Assembly (NCBI GenBank): GCA_045617725.1
Contig: JAZLJD010000002.1
Location: 1-15,518 of the forward strand
DNA from: JAZLJD01 sp045617725
GTDB lineage: Bacteria; Bacillota; Clostridia; Lachnospirales; Lachnospiraceae
Length of the DNA: 15,518 nucleotides
Reading direction: 5' to 3'
The notes under the pieces: model-generated
Seen by the model: only the letters and a program-made list of their open reading frames with translations
Told to the model about the DNA's origin: nothing
Database searches by the model: none
Position numbers and translations under genes: made by a program
Part shown: piece after piece, positions 6,165 to 13,630 of the stretch
How positions within the stretch are numbered: the first letter of the stretch is position 1
Layout: every line of letters begins with the position of its first letter

Positions 6165-7044
6165 GGAAGTCTTTTCGCAAAAGAAAAAAGCAATTGAGGA
6201 CATGATTGTGCAGTTCCTTCCCGCTGAGGAAGGGTACCAAAAGAGCGTACTTTCCGCCATGAATTACTCGGTAACCGCCGGCGGCAAGCGCTTAAGACCC
6301 ATGCTGATGTTAGAAACCTTTCAGCTGTTTGGTGGCACCAGCAACGCGATTTACTCTTTTGCGGCAGCAATAGAAATGATTCATAATTATTCCCTGGTCC
6401 ATGACGATTTACCGGCCATGGACAACGATGAATACCGCAGGGGCCGGAAGACGACACATGCCGTATACGGCGAGGCTATCGGTATTCTGGCGGGAGATGC
6501 GCTACTTAATTATGCCTTTGAGACGGCGCTTACAGCTTTTGCGGCCGACCCGGAGAATCCGTACATTGCAGGCAGCCTGTTCTACCTGGCACGCAAGGCC
6601 GGCGTTTACGGTATGATCGGCGGGCAGACCGTGGATGTGGAGTCGGAAGAAACAGATAATCTTGATTTAGAGACACTTCTGTATATTCATGAGAATAAAA
6701 CAGCAGCCCTGATGGAGGCTGCCATGTGCTGCGGTGCCATGCTGGCAGGTGCCTCCCGGGAGGATATCAACAAGGTTGAGCGCGTGGCGCATAATGTCGG
6801 AATCGCATTTCAGATTCAGGATGATATTTTGGATGTTGAAGGTGATTTTGAGACCTTTGGCAAGCCCATCGGCTCGGATGCCGAGAATCATAAAGTAACC
6901 TATGTTACAGTAAAGGGCCTTTCGGAATCCAAGGCGCAGGTTAATGCACTTACGGAGGAAGCGGTACAGCTGCTTTCGGAATTGCCCGGAGATTCCACAT
7001 TCTTAAAGGAACTTCTTTTGAGCCTTATTCACAGAAAAAATTAG
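6154..7044 (+). CDS. ispA: Polyprenyl synthetase, probable (2E,6E)-farnesyl diphosphate synthase
   Basis: Adds isopentenyl diphosphate to allylic diphosphates to give C15 (possibly C20) prenyl diphosphate, the precursor for undecaprenyl phosphate and quinones. The 296-residue, all-helical protein has GGKRLRP (43-49) for diphosphate binding, the first Asp-rich motif DDLPAMD (84-90) in the six-residue DDxxxxD form of bacterial short-chain enzymes, RRGR (95-98), GDALL, GGQTVDV, and the second motif FQIQDDILD (219-227). The length and motif favour FPP synthase, but product length cannot be fixed from sequence. Start ATG 6154 is served by GAGG at 6141-6144; GTG 6145 is too close. It overlaps xseB by 11 nt and is followed by dxs, which supplies the same pathway. 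Confidence 0.94.
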   Translation: MNFEEVFSQKKKAIEDMIVQFLPAEEGYQKSVLSAMNYSVTAGGKRLRPMLMLETFQLFGGTSNAIYSFAAAIEMIHNYSLVHDDLPAMDNDEYRRGRKTTHAVYGEAIGILAGDALLNYAFETALTAFAADPENPYIAGSLFYLARKAGVYGMIGGQTVDVESEETDNLDLETLLYIHENKTAALMEAAMCCGAMLAGASREDINKVERVAHNVGIAFQIQDDILDVEGDFETFGKPIGSDAENHKVTYVTVKGLSESKAQVNALTEEAVQLLSELPGDSTFLKELLLSLIHRKN

Positions 7045-7059
7045 TAAAGCCGGAATGCA

Positions 7060-8922
7060 ATGATACTTGACAGAATAAACAAAACAAATGACATAAAGAG
7101 CATAAGCCCCAAGGAGTACAATGAACTCGCAGCCGAAATCCGTAAGTTCCTGATTTCTACGGTATCGGAGACCGGCGGGCATCTGGCGTCGAATCTGGGT
7201 ACAGTGGAGCTTACCATGGCACTGCATCTGTTCTTAAACCTTCCGGAGGACAAGCTGATTTGGGATGTGGGACACCAGTCCTATACCCACAAGCTGCTTA
7301 CCGGTCGCAAGGAGCAGTTTAAGACGCTTCGGCAGTTCGGTGGAATGAGCGGTTTCCCGAAACGTAAGGAAAGCGATTGCGATGCCTTTGATACGGGGCA
7401 TTCATCGACTTCTATATCCGCAGGTCTTGGATATGTAAAGGCAAGACAGATAAAGCATGAGGACTACACGGTTGTTTCCGTTATCGGAGACGGTTCTTTA
7501 ACGGGCGGTCTTGCATGGGAAGCACTCAACAATGCGTCCAAACTTGATAGTAACTATATAATTGTTTTGAATGACAATAACATGTCCATTTCCGAGAATG
7601 TCGGGGGTGTTTCGAAATATCTTTCCAATATCCGAACTGCAACCGGATATCAGAGTCTTAAGAAGAGCATTTATGACAGCCTGATGAAGAACAAGGTCGG
7701 AGAGCAGATGGTAGCAACGATTCAGCGTACCAAATCCTCCATTAAGCAGCTTGTGATTCCCGGAATGTACTTTGAAGATATGGGCATTACCTACTTAGGA
7801 CCCGTGGACGGACATGATGTGGCGTCCATGCTGCAGGTGTTCAAAGAAGCACGGCGACTTCCCAATGCGGTTTTAGTCCATGTAATTACTGAGAAGGGTC
7901 ATGGCTACGAACCTGCCGTGCGTCATCCTTCGAAGTTTCACGGAACCGATCCTTTTGATATTGCAACCGGGCTTCCCAAGCACATTCGCGAGAAATCTTC
8001 CTATACGGATGTTTTTTCCACGATTATGTGTAAACTCGGAATGCGTAATGATAAGGTGGTTGCTGTAACGGCGGCCATGGCCGAAGGAACCGGGCTTAAG
8101 CGATTTCGAAATATCTACCCCGAGCGGTTTGTAGATGTAGGCATTGCGGAGGAGCACGCAGTTACCTTTGCAGCGGGTCTGGCACTGGGCGGTTTAAAAC
8201 CGGTGGTATGTATTTATTCTTCTTTTTTGCAGCGTGCATATGACGAAATTATGATAGATGTCTGCATACAGAACCTGCCGGTGGTATTTGCCATAGACAG
8301 AGCCGGTATTACGGGAGGTGACGGTGAAACGCACCAGGGCATTTTTGATTTGTCCTATCTTTCCGGCATGCCGAACATGACGATTATGGCTCCTAAAAAT
8401 AAATGGGAGCTTTCCGATATGATGAAGTTCGCCGTAAATTTCAACGGCCCCATTGCCGTAAGGTACCCGCGTGGTGCTGCTTACGACGGACTTTCCGAGC
8501 ATCGCGCCCCTCTTGCACTTGGTGAGGCGGAGCTTTTGTATCCGGGTAGCCGGGTCTGCATTTTTGCCGTAGGCACCATGGTGGAAACCGCACTTTCGGT
8601 GCGTGAGAAACTGATGGAGCAGGGCGTTATTGCGACACTTTATAACGCCCGGTTTGTGAAACCGATTCCGTGTCAGCTTGCTGAGGAAGCGCGTCAGAAC
8701 GAATTAATTGTTACCATGGAAGAGAATGTTCTGGCCGGAGGCTTTGGTGAGCATTGCTTAAGCTTTGTGGAAGCCATGGATGGTAAGCACGCCCATGTTA
8801 TGCCGATAGCCATACCGGATACTTACGTTACGCACGGCAGTGTCAAGGAACTTAAGGCAAGTCTTGGACTGGATGCCGGCAACATCGCAGGTAGAATTTT
8901 GGAATATATTAAGAGAGATTAG
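7060..8922 (+). CDS. dxs: 1-deoxy-D-xylulose-5-phosphate synthase
   Basis: Dxs condenses pyruvate and glyceraldehyde-3-phosphate using thiamine diphosphate, the entry step of the MEP isoprenoid pathway. The 620-residue length fits the family. Domain I carries GGHLASNLGTVELT (39-52), DVGHQSYTHK, the thiamine-diphosphate motif GDGSLTGG (143-150) through NDN (171-173), and a second NMSIS block. Domain II carries the catalytic Glu in GIAEEHAVTFAAG (361-373), YSSFLQRAYDE and DRAGITGGDGETHQG (413-427). Domain III is the usual transketolase C-terminal fold. Only a weak ribosome binding site (CGGAA around 7051) precedes ATG 7060, and an ATG at 7055 stops after two codons. It lies 15 nt after ispA, so expression may depend on coupling. 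Confidence 0.97.
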   Translation: MILDRINKTNDIKSISPKEYNELAAEIRKFLISTVSETGGHLASNLGTVELTMALHLFLNLPEDKLIWDVGHQSYTHKLLTGRKEQFKTLRQFGGMSGFPKRKESDCDAFDTGHSSTSISAGLGYVKARQIKHEDYTVVSVIGDGSLTGGLAWEALNNASKLDSNYIIVLNDNNMSISENVGGVSKYLSNIRTATGYQSLKKSIYDSLMKNKVGEQMVATIQRTKSSIKQLVIPGMYFEDMGITYLGPVDGHDVASMLQVFKEARRLPNAVLVHVITEKGHGYEPAVRHPSKFHGTDPFDIATGLPKHIREKSSYTDVFSTIMCKLGMRNDKVVAVTAAMAEGTGLKRFRNIYPERFVDVGIAEEHAVTFAAGLALGGLKPVVCIYSSFLQRAYDEIMIDVCIQNLPVVFAIDRAGITGGDGETHQGIFDLSYLSGMPNMTIMAPKNKWELSDMMKFAVNFNGPIAVRYPRGAAYDGLSEHRAPLALGEAELLYPGSRVCIFAVGTMVETALSVREKLMEQGVIATLYNARFVKPIPCQLAEEARQNELIVTMEENVLAGGFGEHCLSFVEAMDGKHAHVMPIAIPDTYVTHGSVKELKASLGLDAGNIAGRILEYIKRD

Positions 8923-8928
8923 AGTAGC

Positions 8929-9753
8929 GTGAAAGAACGTCTGGATGTATTACTTGTAAAATTGAATTTGGCACCCTCGCGGGAGCAGGCCAAGACCGTC
9001 ATCATGGCCGGAGATGTTTTTGTCGACGGGCAGCGGGAAGACAAAGCCGGATCTACCTTCGATGAGGATAAAGTACACATTGAGGTCCGTGGTAAGGCGA
9101 TTAAATATGTATCGCGCGGCGGCCTGAAGCTTGAAAAAGCCCTAAAGGTATTTCCGATTGATCTTCAGGATGCTGTTTGTATCGACATCGGAGCGTCGAC
9201 CGGAGGTTTTACGGATTGCATGCTTCAGAATGGAGCGCGTAAAGTTTTCAGTATCGATGTGGGCCATGGACAGCTGGCCTGGTCTCTTCGCAACGATGCG
9301 CGCGTGGTATGTATGGAGAAAACGAATTTCCGATACATGCAGCCTGCGGATATCGGTGAAACCATTGATTTTGCGAGCTGCGATGTATCCTTTATCTCAC
9401 TGGACAAGATACTCGGCCCCGCCTATGCGCTACTTAGGGACGAAGGTGAGATGGTCTGTCTTATAAAACCGCAGTTTGAGGCCGGACGCGATAAAGTAGG
9501 TAAGAAGGGCGTAGTACGCGATCGGAAGGTACACGCGGAAGTCATTGAGAAGATAACGGGCGTAGCCCTTGAAACCGGCTTCCGAATTCTGAATTTGGAT
9601 TATTCTCCCATAAAGGGACCGGAAGGCAATATAGAGTATCTTTTGTACTTAAGAAAGAGCGATCAAGGCGGAATGGACGTAACAAATGCGTTTGTGAACC
9701 AAATCGTGGAGAAGGCCCATGAGGAACTGGGCAGTAGGGAAAGTAATGAATAG
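8929..9753 (+). CDS. TlyA/YqxC family S4-domain RNA methyltransferase
   Basis: A 274-residue protein with an N-terminal S4 RNA-binding domain (about 1-60: ERLDVLLVKLNLAPSREQAK, AGDVFVDG) and an FtsJ/RrmJ-like SAM-dependent methyltransferase domain. VSRGGLKLEKAL (61-72) links the two. The SAM-binding loop is DIGASTGGFTDC (86-97), followed by VGHGQLAW, the CDVSFIS strand (151-157) and the catalytic-type lysine in LIKPQFE (178-184). TlyA proteins 2'-O-methylate ribosomal RNA in mycobacteria and some were described as hemolysins; the substrate here is not known. GTG 8929, 6 nt after dxs, is the natural start, though the ribosome binding site is weak. The gene overlaps nadK by 8 nt. The location between dxs and argR matches B. 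subtilis yqxC. Confidence 0.93.
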   Translation: MKERLDVLLVKLNLAPSREQAKTVIMAGDVFVDGQREDKAGSTFDEDKVHIEVRGKAIKYVSRGGLKLEKALKVFPIDLQDAVCIDIGASTGGFTDCMLQNGARKVFSIDVGHGQLAWSLRNDARVVCMEKTNFRYMQPADIGETIDFASCDVSFISLDKILGPAYALLRDEGEMVCLIKPQFEAGRDKVGKKGVVRDRKVHAEVIEKITGVALETGFRILNLDYSPIKGPEGNIEYLLYLRKSDQGGMDVTNAFVNQIVEKAHEELGSRESNE

Positions 9754-10582
9754 AGTACTGATTATTACCAATCACATAAAGGATAAGGAACTTGTTTTTT
9801 GCAAAAAAGTAGAAGAATGCCTTGCGGCATCCGGCGCACAGTATCGGGTTCATATCTACGAGCAGGGGAATTTTCTTCCGCCTGCCAAAGAGAATATGGA
9901 GTGGGCCGAGGCTACCATTGTTTTGGGCGGTGACGGAACCATACTGCGGGCTGCCATGGACCTGAATGCCGTAAAAAAGCCTATCCTCGGTGTGAATCTC
10001 GGGAACGTCGGATACCTTTCCGAAATCGAAATAGGAGAGATCGGAAGCGCAATCGAGGATCTGCTTGCAGACCGTCTCATAAAAGAGGAACGCATGATGA
10101 TCTGCGGTTCTGCCAATGGAAGCAGCTACGATGCCCTGAATGAAGTAACGATTACCAGAAACGGGCGTATGCAGGTTATGGCCTTTGAAGTGTCCGTAAA
10201 CGGTCGTTATTTAACCAAGTTTATGGCCGATGGAATCCTGGTTGCAACACCGACAGGCTCCACTGCCTATAATCTGTCCGCCGGTGGCCCGATTGTGGAA
10301 CCTTCGGCCAGTCTGATGGTACTGAATCCAATCTGTTCACATTCCCTAAAGTGTGCACCGATTGTTTTGTCGCCGGAGGATGTGATTGAAATTAAGATAG
10401 AGCATGGCAGGGAACAGGCCGATTCCGCAATGGAAGCAGTATTTGACGGCAAGCAGTCCATTGCCCTTAAGAGTGGGGACGTAGTAAGAATTACCCGTTC
10501 CTGCCACAGTGTCACCTTGTTAAAAACGGGTCGCGAGAGTTTCCTGACGACCCTTCAGAAGAAACTTACAATGCCTGAATGA
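9746..10582 (+). CDS. nadK: NAD kinase
   Basis: Phosphorylates NAD to NADP and so sets NADPH supply, including for the reductive steps of the isoprenoid pathway encoded just upstream. The 278-residue protein has the diagnostic GGDGT motif (61-65) followed by ILRAAM, GVNLGNVGYL (82-91), the NE pair in ALNEVTI (130-136), and the long NAD-binding block ADGILVATPTGSTAYNLSAG (161-180) plus GGPIVEP. The C-terminus with CAPIVLSPED and VFDGKQ is typical. Start ATG 9746 is supported by AGGGA at 9736-9740 with a 5-nt spacer. The longer in-frame frame from 9719 lies inside the preceding gene. It overlaps the methyltransferase gene by 8 nt and ends 4 nt before argR. Confidence 0.96.
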   Translation: MNRVLIITNHIKDKELVFCKKVEECLAASGAQYRVHIYEQGNFLPPAKENMEWAEATIVLGGDGTILRAAMDLNAVKKPILGVNLGNVGYLSEIEIGEIGSAIEDLLADRLIKEERMMICGSANGSSYDALNEVTITRNGRMQVMAFEVSVNGRYLTKFMADGILVATPTGSTAYNLSAGGPIVEPSASLMVLNPICSHSLKCAPIVLSPEDVIEIKIEHGREQADSAMEAVFDGKQSIALKSGDVVRITRSCHSVTLLKTGRESFLTTLQKKLTMPE

Positions 10583-10586
10583 AATT

Positions 10587-11033
10587 ATGAAGAAAAAGAG
10601 ACTGGACTTAATTAAAGAATTAATTACCACCTATGACATTGAAACACAGGAGGAACTGGTGGAGCGACTTCATGCCGCCGGCTTTGAGGTGACGCAGGCC
10701 ACCGTTTCCCGTGATCTCAGAGAATTGAAGCTTACCAAGGTACCCGGTGAGAAGGGTGGTTCAAAATATGCGCTGGTAGCTGATGATGCCCATCACAACC
10801 GTTATGGCGGAGTGCTTTCCACAGGTCTGATTTCAGCCGCAAGCGCAGAAAAACTGGTTGTTGTAAAGACCGTATCGGGTATGGCTATGGCAGTCGCCGC
10901 TGCCATCGACCATATGCATCCCGAAGGCGTGGTGGGCTGTATTGCGGGCGATGATACCATCTTTATTGCCCTGAGCGAGGATTGCGATACCGAAGCGGTT
11001 ATTGCGTCCCTTACGGGTGGCACCGAAGCCTGA
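10587..11033 (+). CDS. argR: Arginine repressor ArgR/AhrC
   Basis: A hexameric DNA-binding protein that uses arginine as corepressor at ARG boxes of arginine biosynthetic and catabolic genes. At 148 residues it has the usual length. The N-terminal winged helix-turn-helix contains TQEELVERLHAAGFEVTQAT and the signature VSRDLREL (40-47). The C-terminal oligomerisation and arginine-binding domain contains VVVKTVSGMAMAVAAAID and GCIAGDDTIFIAL, with the ligand-binding GDDT at 121-124. ATG 10587 is 4 nt after the nadK stop codon and has no clear Shine-Dalgarno sequence, so coupling with nadK is likely. The association with recN and the methyltransferase gene is conserved in Firmicutes. Confidence 0.95.
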   Translation: MKKKRLDLIKELITTYDIETQEELVERLHAAGFEVTQATVSRDLRELKLTKVPGEKGGSKYALVADDAHHNRYGGVLSTGLISAASAEKLVVVKTVSGMAMAVAAAIDHMHPEGVVGCIAGDDTIFIALSEDCDTEAVIASLTGGTEA

Positions 11034-11133
11034 TACGACAGATACCGCAGCGAGATGTTGCGGAGCTACGGAAATGACGTTTGGATATGACCCATATTCC
11101 TTTTTCGATATGCCCGAAGAGGGAGGAGAAAGA
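11034..11133 (+). other. argR-recN intergenic region
   Basis: This 100-nt gap is the only sizeable one inside the operon. It holds a 6-bp hairpin (CCGCAG 11045-11050 with TTGCGG 11058-11063) without a T-run, and a small dyad ATATG-ACC-CATAT (11085-11097). No LexA-type box that I recognise and no convincing promoter are visible. The recN frame is open throughout, with ATGs at 11074 and 11110, but the strong GGGAGGAG at 11121-11128 points to ATG 11134. Confidence 0.45.
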
Positions 11134-12825
11134 ATGTTAGTTAGTTTACACGTAAAAAATCTGGCCTTGATTGATGAATGTGAGGTTTCCTTTCAGGATG
11201 GACTGAATATCCTGACCGGAGAGACCGGAGCCGGCAAGTCGGTTCTTATGGATTCCATCAACCTGGCACTGGGCGCCAAAGCAGACAATGATCTCATCAG
11301 GCGCGGCGCGGATTCCGCCTTGATTGAGCTTGTTTTTAGCGTGGATGAAGGCGTTAAGGCGCACCTTGCAAAAGAGGATATCGAAGTGGATGCGGGGGAT
11401 GACCTTGTCATTATCCGTCGTATCCTGCAACCGCAGCGGAGCACCCTTAAGGTAAACGGACAGGCCGTTACCCAAAGACAGCTTCGGGAGCTGTCGCCGC
11501 TGCTTCTTGACATGCACGGCCAGCACGAGCACCAGTCGCTTTTGTATACCGGTAAGCAGCTCGAATGTCTGGATTCCTATGCGGGTTCCGCATTTTCTGC
11601 TGAACTTGATGCCTATCGAGAGATTTATGCCGAGTACAAAAGCATTCAGAAGCGTCTTACGGAGGATTTTGCCGCGGATGTGAATGTTCAAAAGGAACTG
11701 GCGATTACGGAATACGAATATAAAGAAATCAAAGAAGCTGCACTTTCCGTGGGAGAAGAGGAAGATTTGGAGCTTACCTGCCGGAAGATGGACCATCTGG
11801 CCAAAATTTCCGAGCGTATTTCCGAGGCGGAGTCACTACTTTCCGATGATGCACCGGATGGAGCGCAGGGACAGATTCAGCGTGCGCTTCGTTCACTTTT
11901 GTCGGTAAGCAACCTGGACCCCGAAATCGAAGGCCTGACCGATACGCTGTCACAGGCCGGCGATATTATGAATGATTTTTTGCATGACTTGCGTGTATAT
12001 GCCGATGCAGCCGTGTTTGACGAGGAAACTTATTCAAACAGCCAAAAACGACTGGATCTTATCCGGCACCTTGAGGATAAATTCGGGCGGACTATTCAGG
12101 ATGTCCTTGCATACGGCGAGGAGTGCGAGCGGAAAATCGAGCATCTCAAGTCCTTCGAGGAGGAGAAACAGGCACTGAATGACGCCCTCTTAAAGACGAA
12201 GGAACGCCTTGCCGGAGCGGCCTTTAGGCTGCACGAGATGCGTCAGAAGGCCGCCTTGGAGCTTAAGCATAATATAGAACCCCTGCTCCTTGATATGAAC
12301 TTTTTGAAGGCAGAATTTTCTGTTGCGTTTATTGAAAAAGAGGAATATACTTCTTGCGGAAATGAAGAGATATGCTTCATGATTTCCACAAATCCGGGGG
12401 AGGAATTAAAGCCTCTCGCATCGGTTGCCAGCGGCGGTGAGATGAGCCGTATCATGCTGGCCTTTAAGTCTCTTATGGCCGAAAAGGACGAAATTGACAC
12501 CTTGATTTTTGACGAAATCGATACCGGTATTTCCGGTAAGACGGCCTGGAAGGTCGCCAGAAGAATGGCAGAGCTTTCCAAACTTCATCAGGTAATTGCC
12601 ATCACGCATCTCCCGCAGATTGCGTCCATGGCAGACATACATTTCTGCATCAGTAAATCAGCCGAGACCGGCGTCGCAATTACGGGCATCCGTGAACTCG
12701 ACGGGGAAGGCAGGATTGCTGAGATGGCCAGACTGCTCGGGACAGACGAGGTCAGCGAGGCAGGAAGGGAGAACGCTGTGACGCTCCTTTCCGAGGCAAG
12801 ATCCTTCAAGGAGGGTCTTTCATGA
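11134..12825 (+). CDS. recN: DNA repair protein RecN
   Basis: RecN is an SMC-like ATPase that acts early at DNA double-strand breaks. The 563-residue product has the normal length. It begins LVSLHVKNLALIDECEVSF, the standard RecN opening, followed by Walker A GETGAGKS (29-36) and MHGQHEHQSL. A central helical, coiled-coil region contains many Glu/Lys/Leu residues. The C-terminal ATPase half has the ABC signature SGGEMSR (433-439), Walker B LIFDEIDTG (457-465) and the switch histidine in ITHLPQIA. Start ATG 11134 has an excellent GGGAGGAG ribosome binding site 5 nt away. Position after argR matches the Bacillus/Clostridium order, but the spoIVB-spo0A pair that often follows is missing and nagB lies there instead. 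Confidence 0.95.
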   Translation: MLVSLHVKNLALIDECEVSFQDGLNILTGETGAGKSVLMDSINLALGAKADNDLIRRGADSALIELVFSVDEGVKAHLAKEDIEVDAGDDLVIIRRILQPQRSTLKVNGQAVTQRQLRELSPLLLDMHGQHEHQSLLYTGKQLECLDSYAGSAFSAELDAYREIYAEYKSIQKRLTEDFAADVNVQKELAITEYEYKEIKEAALSVGEEEDLELTCRKMDHLAKISERISEAESLLSDDAPDGAQGQIQRALRSLLSVSNLDPEIEGLTDTLSQAGDIMNDFLHDLRVYADAAVFDEETYSNSQKRLDLIRHLEDKFGRTIQDVLAYGEECERKIEHLKSFEEEKQALNDALLKTKERLAGAAFRLHEMRQKAALELKHNIEPLLLDMNFLKAEFSVAFIEKEEYTSCGNEEICFMISTNPGEELKPLASVASGGEMSRIMLAFKSLMAEKDEIDTLIFDEIDTGISGKTAWKVARRMAELSKLHQVIAITHLPQIASMADIHFCISKSAETGVAITGIRELDGEGRIAEMARLLGTDEVSEAGRENAVTLLSEARSFKEGLS

Positions 12826-12841
12826 TAGTTACGCACCTGCG

Positions 12842-12850
12842 TGCTATAAA
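12842..12850 (+). promoter_or_regulatory. Possible extended -10 promoter for nagB-glgA
   Basis: TGCTATAAA (12842-12850) resembles an extended -10 element. No good -35 is visible around 12818-12827. It directly follows a short palindrome, ACGCA-CC-TGCGT (12831-12842), that could be a regulator site but may be chance. nagB could also be reached by read-through from recN, since no terminator lies between them. Confidence 0.45.
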
Positions 12851-12876
12851 TAAATAAAGGAACTGGAGGTTCTATA

Positions 12877-13611
12877 ATGGTAAGAATTATTATTGCAAAA
12901 GACTATGATGACATGAGCCGCAAGGCTGCCAATGTTATCAGCGCCCAGATGATCTCTAAGCCTAACTGTGTACTTGGTCTTGCTACCGGATCGACTCCGA
13001 TAGGCACCTATGCAGAATTAGTACGCCGCTATGAAAACGGCGACTTGGATTTCAGTACAATCACTACGGTCAATCTGGACGAGTACAAGGGTATCACTCG
13101 TGAGAATGATCAAAGTTATTATTATTTCATGAATGATAATCTGTTTTCTAAGGTTAATATTGACAAGAGCCGTACTTTCCTTCCGGACGGAATGGAACCG
13201 GATTCTGAGAAGGCATGCCGCGAGTATGATGCAATTGTTGCATCGGTCGGCGGTGCAGATTTACAGCTTCTGGGTATCGGTCACAACGGTCATGTGGGCT
13301 TTAACGAGCCCTGTGATGAGTTTAAGAAGGGAACGCACTGCGTAGACCTTACTGAGAGCACCATTAAAGCGAACCAGCGTTTCTTCGCTTCCTATGACGA
13401 TGTTCCCAAGCAGGCTTATACGATGGGTATCCAGACCATCATGAGTGCCCGTAAGATTCTTCTTGTCGCAAGCGGCAAGGACAAAGCGCAGATTATAAAG
13501 GATGCATTCTTTGGTCCTGTTACGCCGAAGTGCCAGGCTTCCATTCTGCAGTTACATCCCGATGTAACCGTTGTTGTGGATGCTGAAGCAGGCGCATTAC
13601 TTTCCAAATAA
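12877..13611 (+). CDS. nagB: Glucosamine-6-phosphate deaminase
   Basis: Converts glucosamine-6-phosphate to fructose-6-phosphate and ammonia, feeding amino-sugar carbon into glycolysis. The 244-residue protein matches the short Gram-positive form (about 242) rather than the 266-residue enterobacterial enzyme with its allosteric extension. Motifs: LGLATGSTPIGTY (33-45) for phosphate binding, TVNLDEYKG (64-72) with the catalytic Asp at 68, and GIGHNGHVGFNEP (133-145). In this last motif H139 and E144 correspond to the E. coli His143/Glu148 pair, and Asn137 takes the place of Asp141 as in Bacillus enzymes. AYTMGIQTIMSA and a LLVASGKDKA block follow. GGAGG at 12865-12869 is 7 nt from the ATG. It is followed after 19 nt by glgA. 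Confidence 0.95.
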   Translation: MVRIIIAKDYDDMSRKAANVISAQMISKPNCVLGLATGSTPIGTYAELVRRYENGDLDFSTITTVNLDEYKGITRENDQSYYYFMNDNLFSKVNIDKSRTFLPDGMEPDSEKACREYDAIVASVGGADLQLLGIGHNGHVGFNEPCDEFKKGTHCVDLTESTIKANQRFFASYDDVPKQAYTMGIQTIMSARKILLVASGKDKAQIIKDAFFGPVTPKCQASILQLHPDVTVVVDAEAGALLSK

Positions 13612-13615
13612 ATTT

Positions 13616-13630
13616 AGGGTAGGGTAGGAT
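13616..13630 (+). repeat. Tandem pentamers forming the glgA ribosome binding site
   Basis: AGGGT-AGGGT-AGGAT are three tandem pentamers between the nagB stop codon and the glgA ATG. The second AGGG (13621-13624) is spaced 6 nt from the start codon and is the likely Shine-Dalgarno; the others are 11 nt and 1 nt away. Short tandem units of this kind can change copy number by slippage, which would alter ribosome binding. Confidence 0.6.

Noticed and set aside
5885..6457. 190-codon minus-strand open frame across xseA, xseB and ispA
   Set aside because: It crosses three well-supported genes; the Ser-rich peptide is a product of the complementary codons.
8929..9753. Hemolysin function for the TlyA-like protein
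   Set aside because: The old name comes from haemolysis assays on some family members; the S4 plus FtsJ-like domains support RNA methylation and nothing in the sequence supports a toxin.
10608..10623. TTAATT-AAAG-AATTAA dyad just inside argR, considered as an autoregulatory ARG box
   Set aside because: ARG boxes have a TGAAT-N4-ATTCA type core, which is absent. The sequence encodes normal residues of the first ArgR helix.
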